Source of the DNA: Pseudonocardia sp. DSM 110487
Lineage (GTDB): Bacteria > Actinomycetota > Actinomycetes > Mycobacteriales > Pseudonocardiaceae
Assembly: GCF_019468565.1 (NCBI RefSeq)
Contig: NZ_CP080521.1
Coordinates: forward strand, 4,836,001-4,900,000
Direction: 5' to 3'
Length of the DNA: 64,000 nt
The translations under genes and the position numbers were made by a program. Of this stretch, positions 56,011 to 63,810 are shown piece by piece. The notes beneath the pieces were generated by a model, which worked only from the letters and a program-made list of their open reading frames with translations, was not told where the DNA came from and ran no database searches. Numbering within the stretch: the stretch's first letter is position 1; every line of letters begins with the position of its first letter.

Positions 56011-57053
56011 GGGCGGCCGTCGCTCTCGGGGGCGGGCACGGTCTGCACGCCACGCTCTCGGCGCTGCGGCGGCTCACCGACGACGTCACCGCGGTCGTGA
56101 CCGTCGCCGACGACGGCGGTTCGTCCGGCAGGCTGCGCAGGGAGCTCGGGTTGCTCCCGCCCGGCGACCTGCGGATGGCGCTCGCCGCGCTCGCCTCCGA
56201 CGACGACTCGGGCCGGCGCTGGAGCGAGCTCGTGCAGCACCGCTTCGGCGGCACCGGGGCGCTCGCCGGGCACGCGGTCGGCAACCTGCTGCTCGCGGGG
56301 CTGATGGAGGTTCTCGGCGACCCGGTCGCCGCGCTCGACGAGGTCGCGGCGCTGCTCGGGCTGCGTGGCCGGGTGCTGCCCATGAGCCGCGACCCGCTCG
56401 ACATCGAGGCCGAGGTCACCGGGCTCGGATCCAACGGCGCGCTCATCCGCGGTCAGGTCGCGGTGGCGTCCACACCGGGGCGGGTGCAGCGGGTGTGGCT
56501 GCGTCCCGAACGTCCGAGGGCGTGCTCGGAGGCACTCGATGCGGTGAAAGCGGCCGACGTCCTGCTCCTCGGACCGGGGTCGTGGTTCACCAGTGTGATC
56601 CCCCACGTGCTGGTGCCCGAACTGAGAGAAGCCCTGATCACGTCCCCTGCGCGGCGCATCGTCGTGCTCAACCTCGCCCCCGAACCGGGGGAGACCGCCG
56701 GGTTCTCACCCGAACAGCACCTCGCCGTACTCTCACAGCACGCCCCGGAGCTGCGGGTCGACGCGGTGATCGCCGACGTCGCCGCGGTCCCGGTTCCCGA
56801 GCGGCTGCACCGCACCGCGGCCGCGATGCTCGCCCCCGGAGGCAGGGTTCACCTGGCGCCGGTCGCCGCGGCCGATCCCGCGGTACCGCGTCACGACCCC
56901 GCCGCGCTGGCCGACGCCCTCGGCGTCGTGCTCGCGGAACTGGATACGCACACCGGGCCCGACGCGCGCGCCGGGTCAGTTCACACGGGGGCAGAGCCGC
57001 ACGGGTCCGTACCCGGGGGGCAGGAAACGAGGAGGTCGAACCCATGGCGATGA
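56007..57053 (+). CDS. gluK: Gluconeogenesis factor / CofD-like YvcK family protein
   Basis: A 348-residue protein of the YvcK/CofD-like family. AVALGGGHGLHATLSALRRL is the N-terminal glycine loop, VADDGGSSGRLRRELG the nucleotide/UDP-sugar region, and HAVGNLLLAGLMEVLGD and LLLGPGSWFTSVIPHV are typical. Homologues bind UDP-GlcNAc-type sugars and support cell-wall synthesis on gluconeogenic carbon. The last 30 residues are a polar tail overlapping the whiA start. Confidence 0.92.
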   Translation: MRAAVALGGGHGLHATLSALRRLTDDVTAVVTVADDGGSSGRLRRELGLLPPGDLRMALAALASDDDSGRRWSELVQHRFGGTGALAGHAVGNLLLAGLMEVLGDPVAALDEVAALLGLRGRVLPMSRDPLDIEAEVTGLGSNGALIRGQVAVASTPGRVQRVWLRPERPRACSEALDAVKAADVLLLGPGSWFTSVIPHVLVPELREALITSPARRIVVLNLAPEPGETAGFSPEQHLAVLSQHAPELRVDAVIADVAAVPVPERLHRTAAAMLAPGGRVHLAPVAAADPAVPRHDPAALADALGVVLAELDTHTGPDARAGSVHTGAEPHGSVPGGQETRRSNPWR

Positions 57054-58027
57054 CCGCGGCGGTCAAGGACGAGTTGTCGAGGCTCGTCGTCACGAAGCCG
57101 TGCTGCCGCCGGTCCGAGGTCGCGGCGTTGCTGCGCTTCGCGGGCGGGCTGCACATCGTCGGCGGCCGCGTGGTGGTCGAGGCCGAGGTCGACACCGGGT
57201 CGGTGGCGCGGCGGCTGCGCCGCGAGATCCACGACCTCTACGGCCACACCTGCGAGGCCCACGTGATCAGCGCGGGCGGGTTGCGTCGCGGCGCCCGCTA
57301 CGTGCTGCGGGTGGTGCGCGACGGGGAGGGCCTCGCCCGACAGACCGGTCTGCTCGACGTCCGTGGCCGCCCGGTGCGGGGCCTGCCGCCGCCCGTCGTC
57401 TCCGGTGGCGTGTGCGACGCGGAGGCGGCGTGGCGCGGTGCGTTCCTCGCGCACGGCTCGCTCACCGAGCCCGGCCGCAGCTCGGCACTCGAAGTCACCT
57501 GCCCCGGCCAGGAGGCGGCGATGGCGCTGGTCGGAGCCGCGCGCAGGCTCGGCGTCACGGCCAAGTGGCGGGAGGTGCGCGGCGCCGACCGGGTGGTGGT
57601 CCGCGACGGCGACGCGATCAGCGCGCTGCTCACCCGCATGGGCGGGCACGAGAGCGTGATGGCGTGGGAGGAGCGGCGGATGCGCCGTGAGGTCCGCGCA
57701 ACGGCCAACCGGCTGGCCAACTTCGACGACGCCAACCTGCGCCGTTCCGCGCGGGCGGCCGTGGCCGCCGCGGCCCGCGTGCAGCGGGCACTGGAGATCC
57801 TCGGCGACGACGTCCCCGACCACCTGCTGGCGGCCGGCAGGCTGCGCGTCGAGCACACCCAGGCATCCCTCGAGGAGTTGGGTCAGCTCGCCGACCCGCC
57901 CATGACGAAGGACGCCGTCGCCGGGCGGATCCGCCGGCTGCTGCACATGGCCGACAAGCGTGCCGCCGACCTCGGCATCCCGGACACCGACTCCGCCGTC
58001 ACCCCGGAGATGCTGGACGAGACCTGA
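57044..58027 (+). CDS. whiA: DNA-binding protein WhiA
   Basis: A 327-residue sporulation and cell-division regulator. The N-terminal half is a LAGLIDADG-derived domain (MTAAVKDELSRLVVTKPCCR, AALLRFAGGLHIVGGRVVVE, CDAEAAWRGAFLAHGSLTEP); the C-terminal helix-turn-helix is at about 235-300 (LEELGQLADPPMTKDAVAGR). It works with WhiB in Streptomyces. GGAGG precedes the first ATG by 8 nt; a second ATG lies two codons later. The usual neighbours gap-pgk are 4.7 kb away. Confidence 0.97.
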   Translation: MAMTAAVKDELSRLVVTKPCCRRSEVAALLRFAGGLHIVGGRVVVEAEVDTGSVARRLRREIHDLYGHTCEAHVISAGGLRRGARYVLRVVRDGEGLARQTGLLDVRGRPVRGLPPPVVSGGVCDAEAAWRGAFLAHGSLTEPGRSSALEVTCPGQEAAMALVGAARRLGVTAKWREVRGADRVVVRDGDAISALLTRMGGHESVMAWEERRMRREVRATANRLANFDDANLRRSARAAVAAAARVQRALEILGDDVPDHLLAAGRLRVEHTQASLEELGQLADPPMTKDAVAGRIRRLLHMADKRAADLGIPDTDSAVTPEMLDET

Positions 58028-58033
58028 CCGGCC

Positions 58034-58816
58034 TCATCGATCCGCGAGGAAGGCGTAGCGGTTCAGGCTGAAGAATGCGGCCTCGCCCAGCGACGTGACG
58101 TCGTCGAGCCATGCCTGGGCGTCGGCGCCGCTGATGCCGGCCCGCCCCGTGACGTACTCCGCGATGGTCGAAGCGGTCATGGCGCTGTAGGAGTTCGGGT
58201 CGTACCCGATGTTCAGCAGCGGGAGGACCCGCGTGAGCACGGCGCTGAACCCCGCGGCGCGCAGTGCGGGGGCGAGGGTCCGCGGCAGGTGCGGGTCCGC
58301 GAGGTGCTCGTCCCACGCGGCCAGGATGCGCGCGGTGCGGGCGTCGTCGCGGGTGTGCCAGACGATCGAGTCCCAGTCGGTGTCGAGCAGCAGCACCCGC
58401 CCGCCAGGCCGCAGGACGCGGTGGACCTCCGCCAGCGCGCCGGGCACGTCGTGGAGGTACTCGAAGACCTGCGTGGAGACGGCCGCGTCGACGCTCGAGT
58501 CCGGGAGGGGGAGTGCGTCCGCGGATCCATCCGAGACCTCGATGTGCGCGGCGCCCGGCGGTCGAGCCCGCGCCTGCGCGCGCGCCCGCATGCTCTCGCT
58601 GGGCTCGACGGCGTGCACGCCACCGTCCGGCCCCACCTCGGCAGCCATCTCGACGGCGAGCAGACCGGGGCCCGCGCCGATGTCCACGACCTGCTCGCCG
58701 GGGCGCAGCGCGAGGATCCTCCGCACGTCGTGTCGCTGCCCGGCGACGTCCGGGGTGGTGTAGACGGCTTCGAGCCGGCGGGCGCCGGCCTCGTCGAACG
58801 ACAGCATCCCGGACAC
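58034..58816 (-). CDS. Class I SAM-dependent methyltransferase
   Basis: A 260-residue methyltransferase. Motif I is VVDIGAGPGLLAVEMA, followed by VHAVEPSESM (acidic end of strand 2), SADALPLPDSSVDAA and VLRPGGRVLLLDTDWDS. The C-terminal part (SAMTASTIAEYVTGRAGISG) resembles UbiE/arsenite-type and natural-product methyltransferases acting on small molecules. The GTG start has GAGGAGG 6 nt upstream; an ATG three codons later is possible. It is convergent with whiA. Substrate unknown. Confidence 0.82.
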   Translation of the reverse strand: MSGMLSFDEAGARRLEAVYTTPDVAGQRHDVRRILALRPGEQVVDIGAGPGLLAVEMAAEVGPDGGVHAVEPSESMRARAQARARPPGAAHIEVSDGSADALPLPDSSVDAAVSTQVFEYLHDVPGALAEVHRVLRPGGRVLLLDTDWDSIVWHTRDDARTARILAAWDEHLADPHLPRTLAPALRAAGFSAVLTRVLPLLNIGYDPNSYSAMTASTIAEYVTGRAGISGADAQAWLDDVTSLGEAAFFSLNRYAFLADR

Positions 58817-58955
58817 TGCGACCTCCTCGGCGCGGGGCGACGTGCCCAGCATCCCGCAGTGCGCGAGCGAGGTGGGTCGGAGATCGCCAGAAGTATCGGT
58901 TGCCCATGGTCGCAACAATGACAATCTGCATCCGATACCGGCAGGTCAGCGCGGC

Positions 58956-59011
58956 GATCAAGGGCTGATGGTCGCGATTGGAGATCATCTAGCGACCATC
59001 TCGCCTTGATC
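58956..59011. repeat. Imperfect inverted repeat with GATCAAGG ends
   Basis: Arms of 20 nt (58956-58975 and 58992-59011) match at 17 positions when one is reversed, from GATCAAGG to GGTCGC, with a 16-nt loop. It lies in the gap between the methyltransferase start and the DHFR-like gene's end. The GATCAAG/CTTGATC ends recall the TGATCA-containing repeats of the 51-kb region. It may act as a terminator for the DHFR-like gene. Confidence 0.6.
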
Positions 59012-59049
59012 CACCGCGTTGTCCCCACGTGAGCGTCGCGGGTCACCGC

Positions 59050-59616
59050 CTAGCGTCGCACCCGGTACCGGAGGTGGGTGACGTCGCGGCCCTGCAGGAT
59101 CCGGACCGGTTCGAGCTCGATGTGGCCGGGCCCGAGCGCGTCGAAGAGGCGCCGCCCGTCGCCGAGCAGGACCTGCACGAGGTGGATCTCCATCTCGTCG
59201 AGCTGGCCGGCGCGCAGCAGCGCCTGCGCAGCGCCTGCGCCGTGCACGAGCACGTCACGATCGCCCGCGGCTGCCCTGGCCAGCTCCGCGCACTCCTCGA
59301 CGTCGGTGACGAACCGGGCGCTGCCCGGCGGGACGTCGCCCTCGTCGACGTGGCGGGTGAGGACGAAGATCGGCACGCCGTCGTGGTGGTCGCCCTGCCA
59401 GCGCCCGGCGAGCTCGAACGTCCGCCGGCCGGAGATCACGGCGCCGGTCGCAAGCGCCTCGCGGAAGACCTGCCCGTTCGGGCCGTCGGACATCCGGTCG
59501 TCGAGCCAGTTGAACAGCCGCCCGCCGTCGCGGCCGAGCTCCTGGCCGGGACGGTCGTCCGGTCCGGCGATGAAGCCGTCGAGGGACATGGACATGTACA
59601 GCACCAGTCGGGACAC
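59050..59616 (-). CDS. Dihydrofolate reductase family protein (RibD C-terminal-like)
   Basis: A 188-residue single-domain protein of the RibD-C/DHFR fold. The opening LVLYMSMSLDGFIAGPDD, VISGRRTFELAGRWQ and VLVHGAGAAQALLRAGQLDE are characteristic of the YyaP/YwjB-type proteins. It lacks the deaminase half of RibD, so it cannot replace the missing ribD alone. GTG start, 13 nt after an orphan coding fragment; last gene of the AraC-FAD operon. The reaction is unknown, probably NADPH-dependent. Confidence 0.82.
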   Translation of the reverse strand: MSRLVLYMSMSLDGFIAGPDDRPGQELGRDGGRLFNWLDDRMSDGPNGQVFREALATGAVISGRRTFELAGRWQGDHHDGVPIFVLTRHVDEGDVPPGSARFVTDVEECAELARAAAGDRDVLVHGAGAAQALLRAGQLDEMEIHLVQVLLGDGRRLFDALGPGHIELEPVRILQGRDVTHLRYRVRR

Positions 59617-59629
59617 GGGGATCTCACTC

Positions 59630-59767
59630 TCACGCGAAGTCGAACGAGGGCCAGCGCGTCGGACGGGCGGTGAACCCGGTGAGCTGGGACTCGGGGTGGG
59701 CCAGCCGGCCGTCGACCATGCCCGCCGCGGCGTCCAGCGGCAGACAGGGCTCGACGATCCGGAGCAT
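59630..59767 (-). pseudogene. Orphan coding fragment, C-terminal remnant or small protein
   Basis: Between the FAD oxidoreductase stop and the DHFR-like start a third frame encodes a peptide ending QLTGFTARPTRWPSFDFA. Nearly every third base is G or C and there are no stops for more than 50 codons, as in real genes. The only in-frame ATG gives 45 residues and lacks a good ribosome-binding site; coding character begins about eight codons earlier (LTPDEREQ) without a normal start. It is a gene remnant, a very small protein with an unusual start, or the sign of a frameshift. Confidence 0.35.
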
Positions 59768-59780
59768 CTGCTCGCGCTCG

Positions 59781-61148
59781 TCAGGGGTCAGGGGCCGCGC
59801 ATGGTTCCTCCAGCCGTGGGGACAGGACTGCGTCGGGGTCAGCCGCGTCGCGGATCCGCCGCAGCCGTTCGTGGTTGCCGCCGTGGTAGGCCGCTGCGGG
59901 GAGCGCGCGGTCGGGGTCCGGGAAGTTCGGGTAGACGCGGCGGGAGCCGAAGGGGGCGACCGTCGACCATGAGCGGTCGAGTCGCCGGGTGTCCCCGCTG
60001 GTCACGAGTCCGATCTGGAGCAGGTAGGCCTCCGCGCGATGGGCGAACGCCGTGGCGTCGGGCCGGACCCGGTTGTAGGCGCCGCCCCACGGGATGAGAT
60101 CCACCTCGTGGGCCTGGCCCGGCACCCGGTCGGCCACGACGCTGTGCACGAGCGCCGCCGCCGCGTCCGGGGGCAACGGACGGCGGAAGAACTCCGACCG
60201 GCTGTGCAGGAGGGCCGCCGGCTCCGCCCCGCTCGCGTCCAGCTCGGCCAGCGACCGCTTCGCCTGCCGGAACGACCCGGACGCGAGGGTCGCGCGCGCC
60301 GGCTCCACGCCCGCGCGGCGGACGAACTCGTCCAGCAGGGGTGCGGGGTCGCCGTCGAGCATCGTCCCCACGAGCGTCACCACCGCCGGCAGGCGGGGGT
60401 CTGCCGGCGCGACGAGGCGCAGGGTGGCGGTGAGCTGGTCGGGAGCGCCGGGGGCCCAGTGGGGCCATGCCGAGACGACCGCGGTGGCGGTGCCCGCCGG
60501 CCACGTCAGGTGGAACACGGTGGTCGGCGGCGCCGGGACCGGGCGGAACAGCAGCGTGGTGACGACCCCGAAGCCCGGCCCGCCGCCGCGCAGGGCCCAG
60601 AAGAGGTCGGGCTCGCGGTGTGCGTCGCAGTCGACGACCCGGCCGTCGGCGCACACCACCCGCGCCCCGGCGAGCCGGTCGCACGTGAGCCCGTGCCGCC
60701 TGCCCAGCTCCCCGAACCCGCCGCCGAGCGTCAGTCCGGTCACGCCGACCGCGGGCTCGCAGCCTGCCGGCAGGGTGAGGCCGTGTCCGTCGAGCGCGTC
60801 GTAGAGCGCTCCGAGCCGGGTGCCAGCGCCCACGACGGCCAGCCCGTCCCGGAGCGCGACCGTGGCCATCGGGGAGACGTCGAGGACGATGCCGGTGGTC
60901 GAGGAACGGCCTGCGAAGCAGTGCCCGCCGCCGCGGACCGCCACGGGCACCCGCAGGAGACGGGCGACGGCGAGGGTCTCGACGACGTCCTGGGTCGTGG
61001 CGCAGCGCACGACGGCGCGCGGTCGGACGTCGCGGAAGCGGGCGATCGCGGGCCTGCGGGCCCTCTCGTAGTCCGCCGACCCGGGCAGCACCACCTCGCC
61101 CGCGATCGTGCCCCGCAGGGCGGTGAGCTCGCGTTCGGTCGGGGTCAC
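59781..61148 (-). CDS. FAD-binding oxidoreductase, berberine-bridge-like
   Basis: A 455-residue PCMH-type flavoprotein. VRGGGHCFAGRSSTTGIVLD holds the histidine (about residue 76) that commonly carries covalent FAD. GVTGLTLGGGFGELGRRHGL is the second FAD region; the position of the second covalent Cys is not conserved. The C-terminal VYPNFPDPDRALPAAAYHGG is the BBE motif. Such enzymes oxidise sugars, alcohols or aromatic and alkaloid-like substrates. The GTG start lies 10 bp after the AraC stop. Confidence 0.85.
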   Translation of the reverse strand: MTPTERELTALRGTIAGEVVLPGSADYERARRPAIARFRDVRPRAVVRCATTQDVVETLAVARLLRVPVAVRGGGHCFAGRSSTTGIVLDVSPMATVALRDGLAVVGAGTRLGALYDALDGHGLTLPAGCEPAVGVTGLTLGGGFGELGRRHGLTCDRLAGARVVCADGRVVDCDAHREPDLFWALRGGGPGFGVVTTLLFRPVPAPPTTVFHLTWPAGTATAVVSAWPHWAPGAPDQLTATLRLVAPADPRLPAVVTLVGTMLDGDPAPLLDEFVRRAGVEPARATLASGSFRQAKRSLAELDASGAEPAALLHSRSEFFRRPLPPDAAAALVHSVVADRVPGQAHEVDLIPWGGAYNRVRPDATAFAHRAEAYLLQIGLVTSGDTRRLDRSWSTVAPFGSRRVYPNFPDPDRALPAAAYHGGNHERLRRIRDAADPDAVLSPRLEEPCAAPDP

Positions 61149-61158
61149 GCGGATGACG

Positions 61159-62028
61159 CTAGGACGCCGCCCCGGTGGCGTTCTTGAACGAACCGGCCAG
61201 CATCGGCTGGTAGGAGGCGGCGTGGTCGTGCCCCCCGCACGCGCAGGCGTCCGCGCTCTCGGCGAGGAACGCGCGGGGCGTGGCGCCGGTGAGCCGCACG
61301 CACTCGCGGGTGAGGTGGGCCTGGTCGGCGTACCCGGCCCGGAGCGCGAGCTCGGCCAGGCCGTCCCGCGAGCGGCCGGTGGCGAACGCCTGCTGGGCCA
61401 TGGCGAGGAAGCCCTGGAAGCGCAGGGTGCGGTGCAGCGCCTTCGGCCCGAGGCCGACGGCGGCATGGCAGCGCCGCCGCAGATGGCGCTCGGAGACGGC
61501 GAGGAGGCCGGGGAGCGCGGCGACGCCGGAGGACCGGCCGGGCATCAGCAGGCGGACGGCCTCGGTGACGAGCGGATCCGGGTCCGCGTCGGCGGACCGC
61601 CGGGCGAGCATGCCGCGCTGCAGGGCGGCGAGCGCTGCCGCGGGAGACGCCGCGGCACACACCTGATCACCGAGCGCGGTGCCCGGCCGGCCCCAGAGCG
61701 CGTCAGCCGGCACGCTGAGGTCCACCAGCTCGGACGGCGGCACCCCCAGCAGCGCCGCGCCTGCTCCTGGGCGCAGTCGCATCCCCACCACGGTGGTGCC
61801 CGGGGCGAGCACCTCGACGTACGGACCAGTCAACGGTCCGACCACCTGCGGGGGTGCTCCCATCGCGCAGACGACCTCGGTGCCGCCGTGCGGCAGGTTC
61901 CGATGCCGGTAGGCGGGTGCGTCGGCACCGATCTGTTGCACCCACACCGTCGAGACCATGTCGGCGAGCCCGGCGACCGGCCTGCGCTCGACATAGCGCT
62001 GGCCGACGGACGACTCGTCCCTGGACAT
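61159..62028 (-). CDS. AraC family regulator with Cys/His-rich C-terminus
   Basis: A 289-residue regulator. The N-terminal domain (YVERRPVAGLADMVSTVWVQ, RHRNLPHGGTEVVCAMG) resembles DUF6597-type sensor domains. The double helix-turn-helix spans about 165-255 (LPGLLAVSERHLRRRCHAAV and LALRAGYADQAHLTRECVRL). After it comes ACACGGHDHA (Cys262, Cys264, His267, His269), a compact possible metal site, and a short tail. Start chosen at the second of two nearby ATGs. It heads the FAD/DHFR-like operon and diverges from the O-methyltransferase gene. Confidence 0.82.
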   Translation of the reverse strand: MSRDESSVGQRYVERRPVAGLADMVSTVWVQQIGADAPAYRHRNLPHGGTEVVCAMGAPPQVVGPLTGPYVEVLAPGTTVVGMRLRPGAGAALLGVPPSELVDLSVPADALWGRPGTALGDQVCAAASPAAALAALQRGMLARRSADADPDPLVTEAVRLLMPGRSSGVAALPGLLAVSERHLRRRCHAAVGLGPKALHRTLRFQGFLAMAQQAFATGRSRDGLAELALRAGYADQAHLTRECVRLTGATPRAFLAESADACACGGHDHAASYQPMLAGSFKNATGAAS

Positions 62029-62095
62029 GCCTGGCATCCTGCCGGGGGGCGGCCGGTCAGCCAAGAAGGATGCGTGGCTCTGGCACGATCGCGGC

Positions 62096-62677
62096 GTGGA
62101 TGATTCGGTTCTGGCGGTGCTCCACCGGGTGAGCGACGCGGCGGCCCGGCACGACGCCGCACAGGCAGATCGGCTCGACAGGTGGCGGGTGCTGGAACCG
62201 GACGCCGGCCGGTTCCTCTGGTTCCTCACCCAGGCCGTCGATGCCCGGAGGATCGTGGAGATCGGCACCTCACGCGGCGTCTCCACGCTCTGGCTCGCCG
62301 ACGCCGCCCGCGCCACCGGTGGCCAGGTGATCAGCTTCGACCCAGACCGGGCAGCCCAGGACGATGCCGCCACCAGCCTCGCCGACGCGGGCCTCGCCGG
62401 CTACGTCGATCTGCGGCCCGAGGACGGGGGAGCGGGGGTGGCCGGGCTCGCGGACGGCGAGGTCGACCTGCTGTTCCTCGACGCGGAGCGCACGGAGTAC
62501 CCGTCGTGGTGGCCGCACCCGGTCCGCGTGCTGCGCGCGGGCGGAGTGCTCGTCGCCGACAACGCGCTGTCGCACCCGGACGAGATCGCTCCCCTGGAGG
62601 CTCTGCTGCGCCGCGATCTCACCGCCGTCACGACGATCCCGGTCGGCAAGGGGGAGCTCGTCGCGCGCCGGCTGTAG
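62096..62677 (+). CDS. O-methyltransferase-like class I SAM methyltransferase
   Basis: A 193-residue protein resembling caffeoyl-CoA O-methyltransferase-type enzymes. RIVEIGTSRGVSTLWLADAA is motif I, VISFDPDRAAQDDAATSLAD the acidic loop, VDLLFLDAERTEYPSWW the metal-binding-like Asp region and VLRAGGVLVADNALSHPDEI the closing motif. GTG start; the ribosome-binding site is weak. It is divergent from the AraC gene across 67 bp, so it may be another target of that regulator. Confidence 0.78.
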   Translation: MDDSVLAVLHRVSDAAARHDAAQADRLDRWRVLEPDAGRFLWFLTQAVDARRIVEIGTSRGVSTLWLADAARATGGQVISFDPDRAAQDDAATSLADAGLAGYVDLRPEDGGAGVAGLADGEVDLLFLDAERTEYPSWWPHPVRVLRAGGVLVADNALSHPDEIAPLEALLRRDLTAVTTIPVGKGELVARRL

Positions 62678-62793
62678 GTTCGGCGGATTCGATGCGGTCA
62701 GAATCGATACAGGGCCTGGGCGTTTCCGTCCCGTGACCAGCGACTAGGGTTGATGCCGGTTCCAGAGACGCGAGAGCGGTACAGGAGGCGCAC

Positions 62794-63810
62794 ATGACCG
62801 TGCGGGTGGGCGTGAACGGGTTCGGTCGCATCGGCCGCAACTTCTGGCGAGCGGTGGACGCCCAGCGGGCGGCCGGCACCACCGATATCGAGATCGTGGC
62901 GGTGAACGACATCACCGACAACGCCACGCTGGCCGGGTTGCTCAAGTTCGACTCGATCCTCGGCAGGCTGCCCTACGAGGTGAGCCACACCGATGACGAG
63001 ATCATCGTCGACGGCAAGGGCTTCAAGGGCCTCGCCGTGCGCGACCCCGCCGAGCTGCCGTGGAAGGACCTCGGCGTCGACGTCGTGGTCGAGTCCACCG
63101 GCATCTTCACCAAGCGCGATGCCGCCAGCAAGCACCTCGACGCGGGCGCGAAGAAGGTCATCATCTCCGCCCCCGCGACGGAGCCCGATCTCACGGTCGT
63201 CATGGGTGTGAACGACGACGCGTACGACGGCTCGCAGACCATCATCTCCAACGCGTCCTGCACCACGAACTGCCTCGCGCCGCTGGCGAAGGTGATCGAC
63301 GACGCGTTCGGGATCGAGAAGGGTCTGATGACCACGATCCACGCGTACACGCAGGACCAGAACCTCCAGGACGGCCCGCACAAGGACAAGCGGCGTGCCC
63401 GTGCCGCCGCCCTGAACGTGGTGCCCACCTCCACGGGAGCCGCGAAGGCGATCGGCCTCGTGCTGCCGCACCTCAACGGCAAGCTCGACGGCTACTCGCT
63501 GCGCGTCCCGGTGCCCACCGGCTCGATCACCGACCTCACGGTCGACCTCCGCAAGGAGGTCTCGGTCGACGAGGTCAACGCGGCGTACAAGGCGGCGTCG
63601 GATGCCGGCCCGCTGAAGGGCTACCTGCGCTACAGCGACGACCCGATCGTCTCCTCCGACATCGTCACCGACCCGGCGTCCTGCATCTACGACGCGCCGC
63701 TCACCAAGGTGATCGGCAACCAGGTCAAGGTCTTCGGCTGGTACGACAACGAGTGGGGCTACTCGAACCGCCTCGTCGACATCACGGACCTGGTGGCATC
63801 CAAGCTGTGA
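62794..63810 (+). CDS. gap: Glyceraldehyde-3-phosphate dehydrogenase, type I
   Basis: A 338-residue glycolytic enzyme. VGVNGFGRIGRNFWRAV is the NAD-binding start, SNASCTTNCLAPLAKV contains the catalytic Cys (about residue 156), HAYTQDQNLQDGPHKDKRRA and the phosphate-site LNVVPTSTGAAKAIG follow, and WYDNEWGYSNRLVDI is the C-terminal signature. AGGAGG lies 6 nt before the ATG. The stop overlaps the pgk GTG by 4 nt. Confidence 0.98.
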   Translation: MTVRVGVNGFGRIGRNFWRAVDAQRAAGTTDIEIVAVNDITDNATLAGLLKFDSILGRLPYEVSHTDDEIIVDGKGFKGLAVRDPAELPWKDLGVDVVVESTGIFTKRDAASKHLDAGAKKVIISAPATEPDLTVVMGVNDDAYDGSQTIISNASCTTNCLAPLAKVIDDAFGIEKGLMTTIHAYTQDQNLQDGPHKDKRRARAAALNVVPTSTGAAKAIGLVLPHLNGKLDGYSLRVPVPTGSITDLTVDLRKEVSVDEVNAAYKAASDAGPLKGYLRYSDDPIVSSDIVTDPASCIYDAPLTKVIGNQVKVFGWYDNEWGYSNRLVDITDLVASKL

